64,000 nucleotides of DNA from Glutinoglossum americanum (Eukaryota > Ascomycota > Geoglossomycetes > Geoglossales > Geoglossaceae): NCBI GenBank assembly GCA_020080175.1, contig JAGHQL010000029.1:113839-177838 (forward strand). Direction: 5' to 3'. The translations under genes were made by a program, and so were the position numbers. The notes beneath the pieces were generated by a model. It did no database searches. It saw nothing but the letters and a program-made list of their open reading frames with translations, and had not been told where the DNA came from. Positions 49,230 through 60,751 of the stretch are shown one piece after another (the first letter of the stretch is position 1; the number at the start of each line of letters is the position of its first letter).

Positions 49230-52200
49230 ATGTCCACCGCCGCTCGCGTTGAGCAGGGTTCTCGATCGGATCGGGTGTTCGCAGTTACGCTCGCATCGCT
49301 AATCGCGTCCTTTTTGCTGGTCTCTGCTCGACTGTTCACACGGATTACCATACTGAAGAGGACTTCGTGGGATGATTATTTCATCTCCCTGGCTTGGGTA
49401 GCATTTTAGTTCTTTATACGACTGCATGCTCAAGCTTATCTCGCTAACGTGATAGAGGGTAGTTGCTTGCTTTTGGGCTGTCTTTTGCCATTTGTTTTGG
49501 TTTGTGGTTGGCAGCTAGTTTGGGCCATTCGTTCGTCTGATGTATGTGTGCAGGAACCCGTCGAGGACTCGGTAAACACGATGAGGATATACCTCCAGAA
49601 TGGCAAACAGCACTCAGGTTCTCGGAATATTTTTTCTCGGTCTTCTATGTCAGTATTGGAACTTTGCGGCGACGGCAACTACTCATTGCTAACCCTAAGT
49701 CAGAACCCTGCGTTGATGGCTACGAAAACGTCAATACTTATATTCTATCTGAAGCTATCTGAGACGCAAAAACTGTTCAGATGGGCCTCGCTGGCGACGC
49801 TCGTTGTGGTGAACGTCGGTGGGCTCGCTCTGACGGTACTCAACATTGCTCAATGCAAACCTTTAAGTGCGGCGTTCAAGAATCTCTCGCTCCAGGGAGG
49901 AAAATGCACAGATATTGTGACATTGTACCTCTCTTCCGCTCCAGTTAATGTCATAACCGACTTGGCTATTCTCTTTCTTCCAATGCCAATTCTGACTGGG
50001 CTGCGTTTGCCTCGAAAGCAAAAGAACATACTGGTTTTTGTTTTTGGTCAGTTGTCTAATCACTATAATAGAGAGGACGTCTCCTAATATAAAGTAGCAT
50101 TGGGTGGGTTTGTAGCTGTTGTCGATGTTATACGGATCGCCTATCTCCAGCATGCGGCATCACAGTCCCTCGCTCAAAGGATAGGGGGTAGTAAGACAAA
50201 TTTAAGAGGAGCAGAGCAACTTGACTTTTTTTGTACGTTTTCGCTCATTTCCTGGAATAGGAGGATCGCTGATGATTATAAGGGAACGCCTCACTTTCGT
50301 TTATGTGGTCGGCGATCGAAGTCAACGTTGGGATAATGTGCGCGTGTATCCCAAGTACGCTAATCGGATACCTTTAAGTGATAGCGGTTTGTTCTGGGCT
50401 GACTATGTCTCAGCACTAAAACCCCTAATGTCTCGATATGTACCTCGAATGCTCCGTGACGACGCGGCGGGGCCTTCTGGTCCGGGAGCTAAGATGGGAC
50501 TCGACTTTGCTAGGTTGCAGAAACCGTCCCCGGAAAGGCTGCCAGCACGTCCCGAGGTATCTTTGCGGGTTCCTCCATCTGCAGCTAGCGACCATGACTG
50601 TGAAAGAGGAGGAATCACTGCATTAGACTTCATTACCACTCCAGATACGAAGGAACTCCCAGCTCAAGAAACACTGCCTACCAGCACCAAGAAGACTAGG
50701 GCTGGCGCTAAAAGCCGTTCGGTCTTCCATAGTGGATTTATGGACCTGAGCACCCCCCGGAGTATGGTCAAAATGACCAACCGAGAATCTCTTCTCCCCC
50801 TCGCTCAGATTTCCTTGCTCTTCTTTCTCTGGGGGTTCGCATACGGCCTGCTCGACGTCCTCAACTCTCAGTTCCAGGTAATTGTAAAGATGAGCTTTGG
50901 GCAGACCATGGGTTTGCATAGTGCTTATTTTGGGTGAGGTGATAAAGGGCAGTAGCTTAGTCGGTATTATGTTAACCTCTAGTAGGGCCTACCTCGTGGC
51001 GCCGTTGAGTTTTGGGCGCATCGTATTGAGAAAGTGGGGCTTTAAAGCCACCTTTATCACTGGCCTCTGTATCTACGCTTGTGGGACACTTATATTTTGG
51101 CCGTCGGCGGTATTGACGTCTTTCCCTGCATTCCTTGCCTCAAATTTTATTGTTGGCCTGGGACTTTCGACTCTCGAGATTGCCGCCAATCCATTCATTG
51201 CTCTTTGTGGTCCTCAACAGTACATGGAAATAAGACTGAATTTTGCGCAGGGAATCCAGGCCATTGGAAGCGTTATTTCCCCTATCCTTGCGAGACGCGT
51301 CCTCTTCAAGCAGATTCTGGATGCCCCATCATTGGTGGATGTTCAGTGGACATATCTTGGTATAGCTTTGTTTGATATCCTCTTGGCTGTTGCGTTTTAT
51401 TATCTGCCATTACCAGAAGCCTCGTGAGTCGAACGTTCTCATCGGGTGATTTGAGTTTTTTTTGCCGGAGCTGACTACATGTAGCGATGATGACCTGGAG
51501 GAAGCTGCTGCAGGACAGAGCACAGTTAATTCAGCGCGTATTGGTGCCGTCCGAGTAACCCTCCTGACCTTAGGCCTAGGAGCGTTTTCCCAATGGTGCT
51601 ATGTAGGGGGCCAAGAGACGGTGTCAATGGCTTTTACACATGTTGTGAAATTTTTGAGGCCAAGGTAAGCCCCCAAGGCCCTAACACCGGCTCGCCTAGT
51701 CCCCATTTGCAATGGAACGCCAACTTACGGATCTTCAGGACTTCGACCCTAAAGGCATCAGATTTCCAAGCTATTGCGCATGCAGCATTTGCGGTGGGGC
51801 GGTTTGGTGCGGCAGTTGCCTGCATAGTGCTAAAGCCTCGGAGGGTCCTCCTTATATTTTATCTCGGCTGCGTGGTTACGGCGGTGCTAGCAATGAGGCT
51901 GCCAGGTGACGCTGGACTCGCCTTCTCAATCCTGGTTCATTTTTTCGAGGTAGGACAACGGAGCAACCCTCAGCAGCGATTGATGGATGCTTACCGGTTT
52001 AGTCTGCCATTTGGCCGACGATCTTCGCCATCAGTCTGCGTGGTCTCGGTTCCCACACAAAAACTGGTTCCTGTTTGCTCACAGTTGGTGCATCAGGTGG
52101 AGCAGTGTTTCCTGTGGCCATTACCTCTATCGTACAAGGTCGCCCTCAGTATTCAATATGTGTTGCCATCGCCGCGTATTCGCTGGCACTAGTATTCCCA

Positions 52201-52374
52201 GTTTACCTGAATACTGTACCAAAGGCGAAGAAGCAAGTCGATCCTGTTGTCGTGCCCAGGAGATCCCCTACTCCATCCAGTCGCTCTTCTCGACGATTTG
52301 GCCTAGTTCGGCGAGTAAGATATTCTGCCGAAATGCCTATTGCTGAGCATGTTGAGGAAGCTGGATGGAGATGA
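49230..52374 (+). CDS. fungal rhodopsin-like 7-TM domain fused to FucP-type MFS permease
   Basis: Eleven exons (49230-49397, 49463-49499, 49554-49648, 49704-50046, 50098-50232, 50283-50354, 50414-50933, 50986-51423, 51485-51664, 51739-51949 and 52003-52374) give 856 aa, with all phases exact. Residues 1-~290 form the fungal rhodopsin-like integral-membrane domain (Pth11-related group). Visible are SWDDYFISLAW, FGTRRGLGKHDEDIPPEW, NPALMATKTSILIFYLKLS, VDVIRIAYLQHAA and MWSAIEVNVGIMCACIPTLK. A ~110-residue disordered linker follows. From residue ~403 there is an MFS transporter of the L-fucose permease type, with MTNRESLLPLAQISLLFFLW, GLLDVLNSQFQ, SNFIVGLGLSTLEIAANPF, DAPSLVDVQWTYLGIALFD and IWPTIFAISLRGLGSHTKTG. 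Exon 7 alone holds the end of one domain and the first helix of the other, supporting one polypeptide. Substrate and signal are unknown. A Zn2Cys6 gene follows. Confidence 0.82.
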
Positions 52375-53608
52375 GGTGCACAGTTGTGTATACACAAATT
52401 CGAATAGGGTTTGGGTTTGGCTGGAGCTTACCCACATGCACATCCCAGGAGAGGTTTGTCGAATGCCGAATGCTCGCCAGTCAATCCTCTACAAGTGGTT
52501 AGGATTGTTTTCAGTTAAACGTGTATATCCTGGATGCGGATGCGCATGCGGATGCAGCACTCGAGCCACGTGGTGGCTATAGGGATCCCTCCTACGCGTG
52601 CGTCTTAAATGTACGCCCGTCAAGTGGGAGCTCTCCCGAGTGCACTGCTAGACCCGTCATCGGAGGGTTGGCCAAAATGAATTGACGGTCGCTCCGCGTT
52701 GGTGCGAAGACTATTGGGTTGTAAGAGCCATACAGGGCTGAATGCCTACTGTAGACCTGGCGGATGACCTTGGAGGGCTTAGTTGTTGTGGCCGCATCGG
52801 TAGGGCGGATGGCATATGGGGTCGTGCGCTTGTCAGGCCGCATAGTCTGTTTGAATTCAGAGTCCAGTACGGTTGTTATTCTATCCTATGTTTGATGCGT
52901 TTTTTCAAGTCTATTCGGATACCTGGAAGAGTGGCTACCCGTAGGTAGTTGGACATAGTTTTTCGCTCGCTGATGTGACTTGAACGTTTAAATTACTTTT
53001 TGGTTTTTGATTTCTGCATTTCCGTTGTAGAGAATCATGAATGCTAGCGAGAGGGGCTGTATTGAGACCTGGAGATTTACGAGTAGTGGAAGCCCATGCA
53101 TTGCTGCAGTCGTGTCCAATTGATAGTGTCTGGGATGGAAACGGACGGTGTGGTGGCGAAGACTCTTTATGCTTTTCTAGAGTAATCTTAATAGAAAGCG
53201 CACATTCTCAGTATAGAGGATGATGAATCTCCACTATTGCCACATTTCGATCCTTCTTCACAAAACCATCAATGCACGGATGGGTACGGAAAGGCCGGGG
53301 GCACCATGCATATCTCGCCACAATTCTCAGTAGATCCGTCGGCTTCTTAGTCTGTTCTTCCGCCGATGGGCCAATCGTCACTCCCAGGCGGCCGCAGAGG
53401 CTAAGCACTGATTGCATCACCTTCATCATCTTCTGCTGGATCGGTAAAACTCTCGAAAACTCTAAATTGTCGACCTGGACATAGGTTCCTGTCCTGCCCA
53501 GCTGCCGGGATATGCTCTATTTGCGAATGAGTGAGGAGAATCTGGAGTGAGACCGCGGAGTCGAGAATTCTGCCAATCCTTGCGCCGCCTAGGAGTAGTT
53601 TAGCCACA
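52375..53608. other. intergenic region upstream of the Zn2Cys6 gene
   Basis: About 1.2 kb between two genes in the same orientation. Two overlapping minus-strand frames (53208-53429 and 53401-53631) were inspected and not accepted as a gene. A short GGATGC-type repeat lies at 52531-52556. Confidence 0.45.
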
Positions 53609-55948
53609 ATGGTGCGCCCCATTCTACCCAAGCAACAGTCGATAGGTCCTCACCCCGATCCCGATTCCGTCTTTGGGACAAAGCCTAGCAAGCGGAGATG
53701 TGTCTCCAGCGCATGCATCCCATGTAGGAAGCGAAAATCCAAGGTTCGTCGCAGGAAATCCAGTCCCACTGACTCCATTGATGACGTCGCAGCTGGGTGG
53801 TTCGCGATATGTGCCTGACTGTGACTTGTAGTGTGATGGAGGAATACCAGCCTGTGCAACATGTAGCGCTGTGTATTTTTCCGAGTGCGAGTACGACACT
53901 CAATCGGACCATCGACGCAAGGGAGCTCTGAAGAGAGACCTCGAGACACTACAGGAGCGGAACGACTCCTTGGGCATCATTTTCGAGGCTATAAAATCTG
54001 CGTCTGAAGCAGAACTGGCAGAAATCATTCAGCAAATTCGATCGAACGATGACCTGGAACTGCTTGCAGAGTCCCTCAGGCACAATGTACCATTGCCAGA
54101 GGGCTCTGGGTCTCCCCCCTCCTTTGAAGGTGACCTCTCAGAAATCATGGGCAAACCTACGATGGACGAGTCTGGTGAGACCCGATATTTTGGACACACG
54201 TCCAGTCTCTCGTTAACCCACCAGAAGGACGTCCCTGCGCGGTCAGACGTCTCGTCGGAGTTGTGGACGAAGGTCACGCTGGATGAGGGCTTCATTGCAC
54301 ATCTCGTCGGCTTGTACTTTTGCTGGTCGCACCCATTTTATCCTATTATCCACAAGCAAAGCTTCCTTAATGACTACGCCATGGGTAGAACAAAATATTG
54401 CAGCTCTCTCCTTGTCAATGTGGTATTGGCTCTGGCCTGCCCACTCTCTGACCGACCTGAAGCTCGAGTAGACCCGGAAGATGCCAACACCGCTGGCGAT
54501 CATTTCTTTGCGGAAGCCAAGCGGCTGTTGGACCAGGACAAACAATCCTCGGTGACTACCATCCAGGCGCTCGCGCTCATGTCAATCAGAGAGCCCAACC
54601 ACAACCGCGACAGCACGGGTTATGGGTACATGGGACGATCTTTGCGAATGGCCCTGGAGCTCGGTCTACACCTATCATATCCGGCGAACGGGCCATTTGC
54701 GCTCTCAGCGTCCGATGCTGAAGCCCGTAGGCAAACATTCTGGGCAGTCTTCACTTTGGAAACGTAAGATCCTCCTCTGCTTAGCCTGTTATACAGCGAA
54801 AGCCCTCTAAATTCGGTCGTCCATAGACTATGGGGTATTTGTGTGGGCAGACTCCCGCAAATACCCACGTCAGCCATAAGCGTAGAAAATGTGCGGGTCA
54901 CAGATTGTTTTTTCGAATCGAAGCCATGGAAGCCTTACATCGATACGGGCGATACCTTTGGTCCCGAGCTTGAGCAGCCTAGTGTTGTCGAGGCAATGCT
55001 TCGTCACTACAGCGATCTGGCGTTGATAATGAATGATACATTAAATGCGTTTTACGCACCACGGATTCGCATGACGAGCAAAAGCCTCTTGGTCTTCTAC
55101 GCAAGATGCACCGCGTGGTACGACGGTTTGCCTAAGGAGCTGCTCCCTGTGAAGACCCCGAGCCCTGCAATCCTTATGTTGAGGTAGGGGTACTTTTTTT
55201 CTTGCCTGCGATAGTCTTGTTGTAATGAGATGTCGATGCTTGGGGCTCGTTTGTATAGACCGCTATAGGGGATTTCACTGACGTATGAGGCAGTATGGTG
55301 TTCCACGACTTCATTATCCATCTCTTTCGACCTTTCCTCAAGGTCAGGCTTCTGGGCTCGACAGTCTCGCCTCGGGCAGCCTGCACACAGTCTGCCGAAG
55401 AGATATCACGCCTTATGACTACCTATCGGGATATGTATGGTCTCCGGCGCATTGTAGTCCTCGCCGCTCACATCATACTTTCCTCTAGCACAATCCTTCT
55501 TCTTAACTTGCCGTGCCCTAAGGCATCCAGAAACCTTGTCCAATGTATCCGTGACCTAGAAGAGATGTCCGCCCACAACATATTTTGTTACCGGTCCCTG
55601 GACATTATTCGATCCCTGGCGCAGAAATGGAGTATCGCTATCCCTGAGGAGGCCCAGCCTAGGGACACCGCATCACGGAATATTGAAACCACCGCTCGGT
55701 CTTCCTCTCTAGGAGGGCCATCGACGGGTGAGCCAGGGGTCACACAACCTTCTCCGGAAATACCGGAGTTAATCCCTGATGATTTATTCTGGCTTCCATT
55801 TTGCAATCCTATGTTACCAGAATTATCCGAGCTGCGGCCGATGCAATTTACTGGTATGTCCGACAGTGAGGCTTATAACTGGGAGCAGTTGAGTCAGGAT
55901 GGCTTCGAGAAAGCAAACGTTCATGACCCGTCTGAACGCCGGGCCTGA
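53609..55948 (+). CDS. Zn2Cys6 transcription factor, NIT4/NirA-like family
   Basis: Nuclear activator-type protein. Four exons (53609-53743, 53832-54763, 54827-55183 and 55294-55948) give 692 aa. The binuclear cluster is CX2CX6CX6CX2CX7C from Cys36 to Cys64. It is assembled across the first intron (ACIPCRKRKSK joined to CDGGIPACATC). SDHRRKGALKRDLETLQERN follows, a linker and coiled coil like that of NIT4 relatives. The middle homology region includes LYFCWSHPFYPIIHKQSFL, CPLSDRPEARVDPEDANTAG, ALALMSIREPNHNRDSTGYG and SLRMALELGLHL. The C-terminal part ends in an acidic region with IPDDLFWLPFCNPMLPEL. Many paralogues of this family exist, so nitrate regulation should not be assumed. It lies 1.2 kb downstream of the rhodopsin-permease fusion in the same orientation, suggesting but not proving that it regulates that gene. 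Confidence 0.88.
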
Positions 55949-55995
55949 GCTTGCACGTTGAGCCTGAGCAAACGAGTTTTACATGTATGTACATG

Positions 55996-56027
<32 letters not shown>

Positions 56028-56479
56028 CGTACACACATGCACTCTTGGACGGCCAGAGCGAACTTGAAACAAGGTAGCCAAGAGAGCGGGAGAGCGGAAG
56101 TCAAGGGTCTTGCCCAGTGGAACAAATTGCCATGGGACCAGGGACTAGGTCAAGGCAATCAGATGCAGAAAGGAATTATGCTATTCACGACGGGAAATCA
56201 ATGGATATTCGTGATGTAGGTTTGTGTCAGTGGAAAAGCTAAAGTAGATACTTTGCCGGAGTGGCCAGAATGCGTATTACTTTCCTACCGCGCCCTGTGA
56301 CACTTGGAATCTTGCATATCCAACCCAAACAGATAGACACAGGCCTTTCTGGAAGTTAGTTGGGAGGGCATGGTCTAAAACACCTCCGAGGCGGTGAAGA
56401 GGATGGAGATGAAAGATGTCATATCATTTTGTTCTCTCTTTCGAATATCCGATAGAATACCTAATGCGAATCTCGCTTC
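55949..56479. other. convergent intergenic region with ACAT repeat
   Basis: 3' regions of the Zn2Cys6 gene and utp25. Contains a (CATA)n/(TATA) simple repeat at 55985-56040. No gene is seen. Confidence 0.5.
55985..56040 (+). repeat. (CATA)n-type microsatellite
   Basis: GTACATGTACATACAT-type units grading into TATATATACG. Simple repeat just after a gene 3' end. Confidence 0.92.
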
Positions 56480-58930
56480 TCACACAAAGTCAAAAGTATC
56501 TCCTACACTGCGCATCATTGTGCCAACTCTCTTCGACCCCACAATCCTCTCCAATTTCAGCCCATCCCATTTAGAGAAAATGCTCCTAACGGCCACTTCC
56601 CCCGAGTCCACTTTCCCCTCCGCGATACTCCTTTCTAGATAGCCCCCTATTATTTCCCGGTAGAACACTGGGTTGTCGGGGAGGCCATACATGATCACCC
56701 GTTTGACTCCCTTTATTGCGTAGCGTCGGAAATGATGCGCTCTTTCAGTATAGAGCAGCACGGAATGCTTCCCGGTCAAAAAATGAGACCGAGAGCGGGC
56801 GGCGTCCCGGACAGAAGTGTACTCAGAGATAGCGCCGAAGGAGATGTCTTGGGTCGTGGTTGATGAGCTAAAATGGTTTCTTACTCGGACGAAGTCCAGG
56901 TATGAAGGAATGAAGACGAGGATCCCCTGCCCTTCAAGGTCTTTTGACGATTTACCGTGGCGGCTAAGAGAGGGGATAACCGCGGTAGTAAAGTACCTGA
57001 AGCGAGAGTCTGGATCTGTCGTAGGTATAGGAGAATCGTATCGAGAGAAGCTTTGCTTGATCGTGATACCTAACTCTAGTATGGCGCCATCATAGTTACT
57101 CGTGAACTTGATCTTGCCCTCAGTATTCTTCATGTGGTTGGAGAAAATGCTATTTAGTTCAGGGGTATTGAAAGCAGAGAGTATGATCGTTTGTCGGCGG
57201 AATTTAGCGGTGCCATCCAGATACCAATTTCGAACGCGGCTGAAGTCACATCCATGTGCTTCCTTAGGTTGAAGGTTAAGGTGTTCAAAGATGCATTCCA
57301 CATATTCCCAGTTTTGCATTAGTAAGGCATCTGCCTGATCTACAATCATGACCTCAATAGAACTCAAGAAGTCGTAATCTTTCTTTTTTGCGCTTCACTT
57401 TTGTTAGTCAACACCAAGCAACTCAGAACGGAAGACCTACTCAGTACCGATTGCCATACGTAGCCCTAGTGGGCTAGCGATGACAATATCAGAATTATAA
57501 AATTGAGCAAAGTATTTGACGGTCTTTCTTGTGAATTTCAGCCCAATCCTAAACATGTCGTCATCATTGCCTTCAAATAAGTCTCGAAAGTCCTCTGGTT
57601 TTTCATCCGAAATCTTGCTGTTAGTCTCCACATACGAGTCCTGAAAGCGCTTTTTGTTCTCCTGCTGTTCAGGCTCACAAAGTGTTATAATTGTGTCAAT
57701 TGCTTTGACACATGACTGTTTAGTGGGAAGGATCATTAGAATTTTAGGTCTTGTGAAACCCTGATCGCGAAGCTCAACGTCTTCGCTGATATCCCCCTTC
57801 GCAAGTCGAGAATTATTTTTAATCACCCGGTCTCGAGTCCTTGTGGTAGGTTAGCAAATAACGGGGCCAAAAACTCTGAAGTACTCTGAGGTACTCACTT
57901 GAAAACATGGTTCAGAGCATGCAGGCAGGTCAAAGTCCGGAGGTCATTAGCATTACGAAGAGATCTGGCGCAGAAGAGGAGGTCCTGGTAATTGAAAATG
58001 TAAGGCGATATTGCACCTTCTAAGGGATTAAACTTAGGCCGTAGCGTAGATATAGAAACGCTGAGCCTCTTTTTAATCTATCGAAATTGGCGACCATAAG
58101 CATACCATCAAAGCGTATTCTTAAGCTGAGCGTATACCTTTAAATTTTCAGGCCCCGTAAAGTAGACAGCATTCACGGGACTCTTCTGCTTGTCAGACGC
58201 GGGGGTCGTGAGTATTGCCTTGCCAGCACCATCATACTGGATTTTGTGCATATGCCAGCCGCTCTTTGAGAGCTCCTTGATTTGTTCCGAAAGATGTATA
58301 TTATCAGGATTTGCGAAGTGTGTCTCAAAGGGATCGGAGTCTATGCTCTTAGTGATGAACACAAGACGTAGTGAAGCGATTAAAACTCACAGTCGGCCTC
58401 ACCTAATTCTTCCTCTTCGTTCTCATCTTCGTCGGCCTCCTCACGGCTGCTGAGTTCATCGTTCCCCTCTGGCATGCCCTCTGGTTGCCTAATGTTATCC
58501 TCCACATGAGATCCTGAGAGTTGAGCATCTACACTATCCAGCTTCCGCCTCTTGTGCTGGGGCTGGCCAGGGGTATTCTTTGCATTTAAGGACTGAATCA
58601 ATATGCTATAAGGTCGAACGCTAGACGAACCCAGATCACCCTCGTCTTCATCATCGTCCTCCTCGTCTTCGTCCAAGCCCTCACTCTCAGGCGTTGAATT
58701 TCCCCCTCCAGGTTCAGAGCCATCATCCCCGGAATTCTCAAGATCTCTATGGTTTCTTAGGTATTTCTATCCGTGAAAGCCACAGGGTGCACTCACATCT
58801 CTTCAGGCTTTGCGATTCGGGACGCTGTGAAGCTGGACTTCTTGTAACCCCTAGATCCGCCTCCAGACCTGCCACCTCTAACCCGGCCGCTCCGCGATCC
58901 CCTACTGTCTCGCCCTCTTGCGTATGCCAT
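56480..58930 (-). CDS. utp25: U3 snoRNP / small-subunit processome protein Utp25
   Basis: Nucleolar DEAD-box-helicase-like protein needed for 18S rRNA maturation. Minus-strand exons 58930-58797, 58746-58391, 58340-58138, 58077-57899, 57839-57441 and 57392-56480 give 727 aa. It begins [20 protein letters not shown], a Gly/Arg-rich RNA-binding-like leader. An acidic disordered region ([27 protein letters not shown]) follows. The conserved core starts [13 protein letters not shown] and includes [70 protein letters not shown] and [20 protein letters not shown]. The end includes [37 protein letters not shown] and [14 protein letters not shown]. The protein lacks classical Walker residues, as usual for Utp25. 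One acceptor (58341) was chosen because it alone keeps frame. Confidence 0.94.
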
Positions 58931-59175
58931 ATCAATTGAATCGACACGACATAGGTTGATAATTGATCTACAATTATTTATTTATGTAGTTGAGGTTTAT
59001 GCGGCTCTGTTGAATTTTCGTTAGTGCCAACTTTTAGGGCTCGGAATTTCGCCCACAAAGGGAATAATAAAGAAATTTCGCCATCTCCCCCACTTGAGCC
59101 CCACAACGACTAGGAAGAGCCCATCCCTTTTCCTGGGTGCTTCCAAACGTCAAGGCCCTCTCCCTATACCTCATC
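58931..59175. promoter_or_regulatory. divergent promoter of utp25 and eIF3f
   Basis: A 245-bp space between two genes of ribosome biogenesis and translation, so co-regulation is plausible. AT-rich around 58960-58990. No specific motif could be assigned. Confidence 0.45.
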
Positions 59176-60399
59176 ATGGCAGGCCAAAATTCGTTCCTGC
59201 ACGTTGCAAGACCACTGGGTCCTGCGGCTATTGGAAGCCAACCTACGACGGCCCCCCTCAATGTTGTGATTCAACCTCAAGTAAGACCGCAGTCAATCGA
59301 CAGCTAGAATTTAAGGATGACTCTTACAAAACTACGCCTAGGCACTCTTTTCGATTCTCGACCATTCCTTGCGGCGAAATGCAGACCAAGAGCGAGTAAT
59401 TGGAACACTGCTTGGTGTACGGTCAGAAGACGGCAGTGAAGTAGAGATCCGGAATTGCTATGCGGTCGGCCATAGCGAAACTGTGGAGCAGGTAGAAGTC
59501 GATATGGATTACCACAAGAACATGCTCGCACTCCATCTTAAAGCTAACCCACGGGAAATCCTCATCGGGTGGTATGCGACGTCAAACGAGCTCAATACCT
59601 TTTCTGCTCTTATCCAGAATTTCTACAGCTCGCAAGGCGACGGCACATTTCCTCACCCAGCAGTTCATCTTACTTTGTCAACTACTCCTGGCCGTGACAT
59701 TGAGGCGAGAACTTACATTTCCGCTCCAGTCGGCGTTACGCCGGAGCGGGCATCTGATAGCTGCTTATTCATACCAGTACCTTATGAGATTAAATATGGA
59801 GACGCTGAGAAGAGCGGCTTGGAGCTGATATCAGGAGCAAAGGACAGGGAAGACCGAACAGCAGGGGTAGTTACAGACATCGAAGCGCTAGAAAGAGCTA
59901 TTGAGGAAGTGTTAGGACTGCTTGATAGGGTGTCGAACTATGTCAACTCTGTCCTCGACGAAGAAGCGCCGCCATCGAATGCTCTCGGCCAGTTCTTACT
60001 GAATGCCTTAGCCCTAGCACCGAAGGTGGACGCTGCAGATATTGAGCGAGACTTGTGAGTGCCCCGCTGAATGAGAGCGGTAGAAGCCCATAGTAACGGG
60101 TCGATAGCAATAACCACATACAAGATGTGTTAGTTGTTTCTTACCTCTCGAACACAATTCGAACGCAGATCGACCTCTCCAACCGCTTAGCTACCGCAGC
60201 CTTGACAACTGGGGCGGGGGATGGTCTAGGAAGCTCAGGTGGCGGAGGCGGCGAGGGTGGTCAGAAGGGCGGAAGAGAGCAGAGGGGTGGCAAAGGTCGA
60301 GGACAACAACGGGAGCGGGAACCACGAGAGCCACGAGAGCCAAGAGAGCCAAGAGAGCCAAGAGAGCCAAGAGAGCCAAGAGAGTCAAGAGAGAACTAA
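59176..60399 (+). CDS. eif3f: eukaryotic translation initiation factor 3 subunit F
   Basis: Non-catalytic MPN-domain subunit of eIF3, which recruits the 40S subunit to mRNA. Exons 59176-59280, 59342-60054 and 60108-60399 give 369 aa. The MPN domain starts [19 protein letters not shown] and continues [40 protein letters not shown] and [25 protein letters not shown]-like [20 protein letters not shown] follows. The metal-binding JAMM residues are not conserved, as expected. The C-terminal helical part has [37 protein letters not shown] and, across the last intron, [20 protein letters not shown]. After residue ~315 a Gly/Arg-rich tail is followed by a striking Pro-Arg-Glu repeat ending in REN (see findings). 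The first ATG gives the family N-terminus. Confidence 0.95.
60322..60392 (+). repeat. in-frame nonamer repeat coding Pro-Arg-Glu
   Basis: About eight tandem copies of a 9-nt unit (CCACGAGAG, later CCAAGAGAG) at the end of the eIF3f coding region. The unit length keeps the frame. Confidence 0.95.
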
Positions 60400-60751
60400 T
60401 GGAGTCTGCCGATTATCTCATATATGCGTGCACTGCCTTCAACGGTCCTCTCTGGTTACTTAGACTCACGACGCTGTATTTACTCTTTAGTTTAGACAGC
60501 CGAAAAGGGCACGGGAGTTCAGGTTCCGATTTGTTGGAATACGTTGGGGTTCGATAGTGTCCCATTAGTTGTCTCCCTAACAAACTGCCTCGGTGGTTAT
60601 GTAAGCATGAGATCGCTTTGACATTTTCTCCCGTCCCGCCAGAAAAGCATCGCATCATTTCTTCGTATAGGCATTTTTTACAATATTCGGTGCGTTGACC
60701 GGCATCGCTGAACATGAAGGATTCTGTGTTTTTCGAAACCGCTTTGAAAAT
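60400..60751. other. short intergenic region
   Basis: Tandem spacing of 352 bp between the eIF3f stop and the next start. A minus-strand frame at 60413-60994 overlaps the next gene and is a shadow. Nothing else is seen. Confidence 0.5.

Noticed and set aside
53208-53631. Two overlapping minus-strand ORFs including a CPGRQF string like a P450 haem loop
   Set aside because: Spacing of Gly and Arg before the Cys does not fit FxxGxRxCxG. The frames do not join by splicing, and they overlap the start of the Zn2Cys6 gene.
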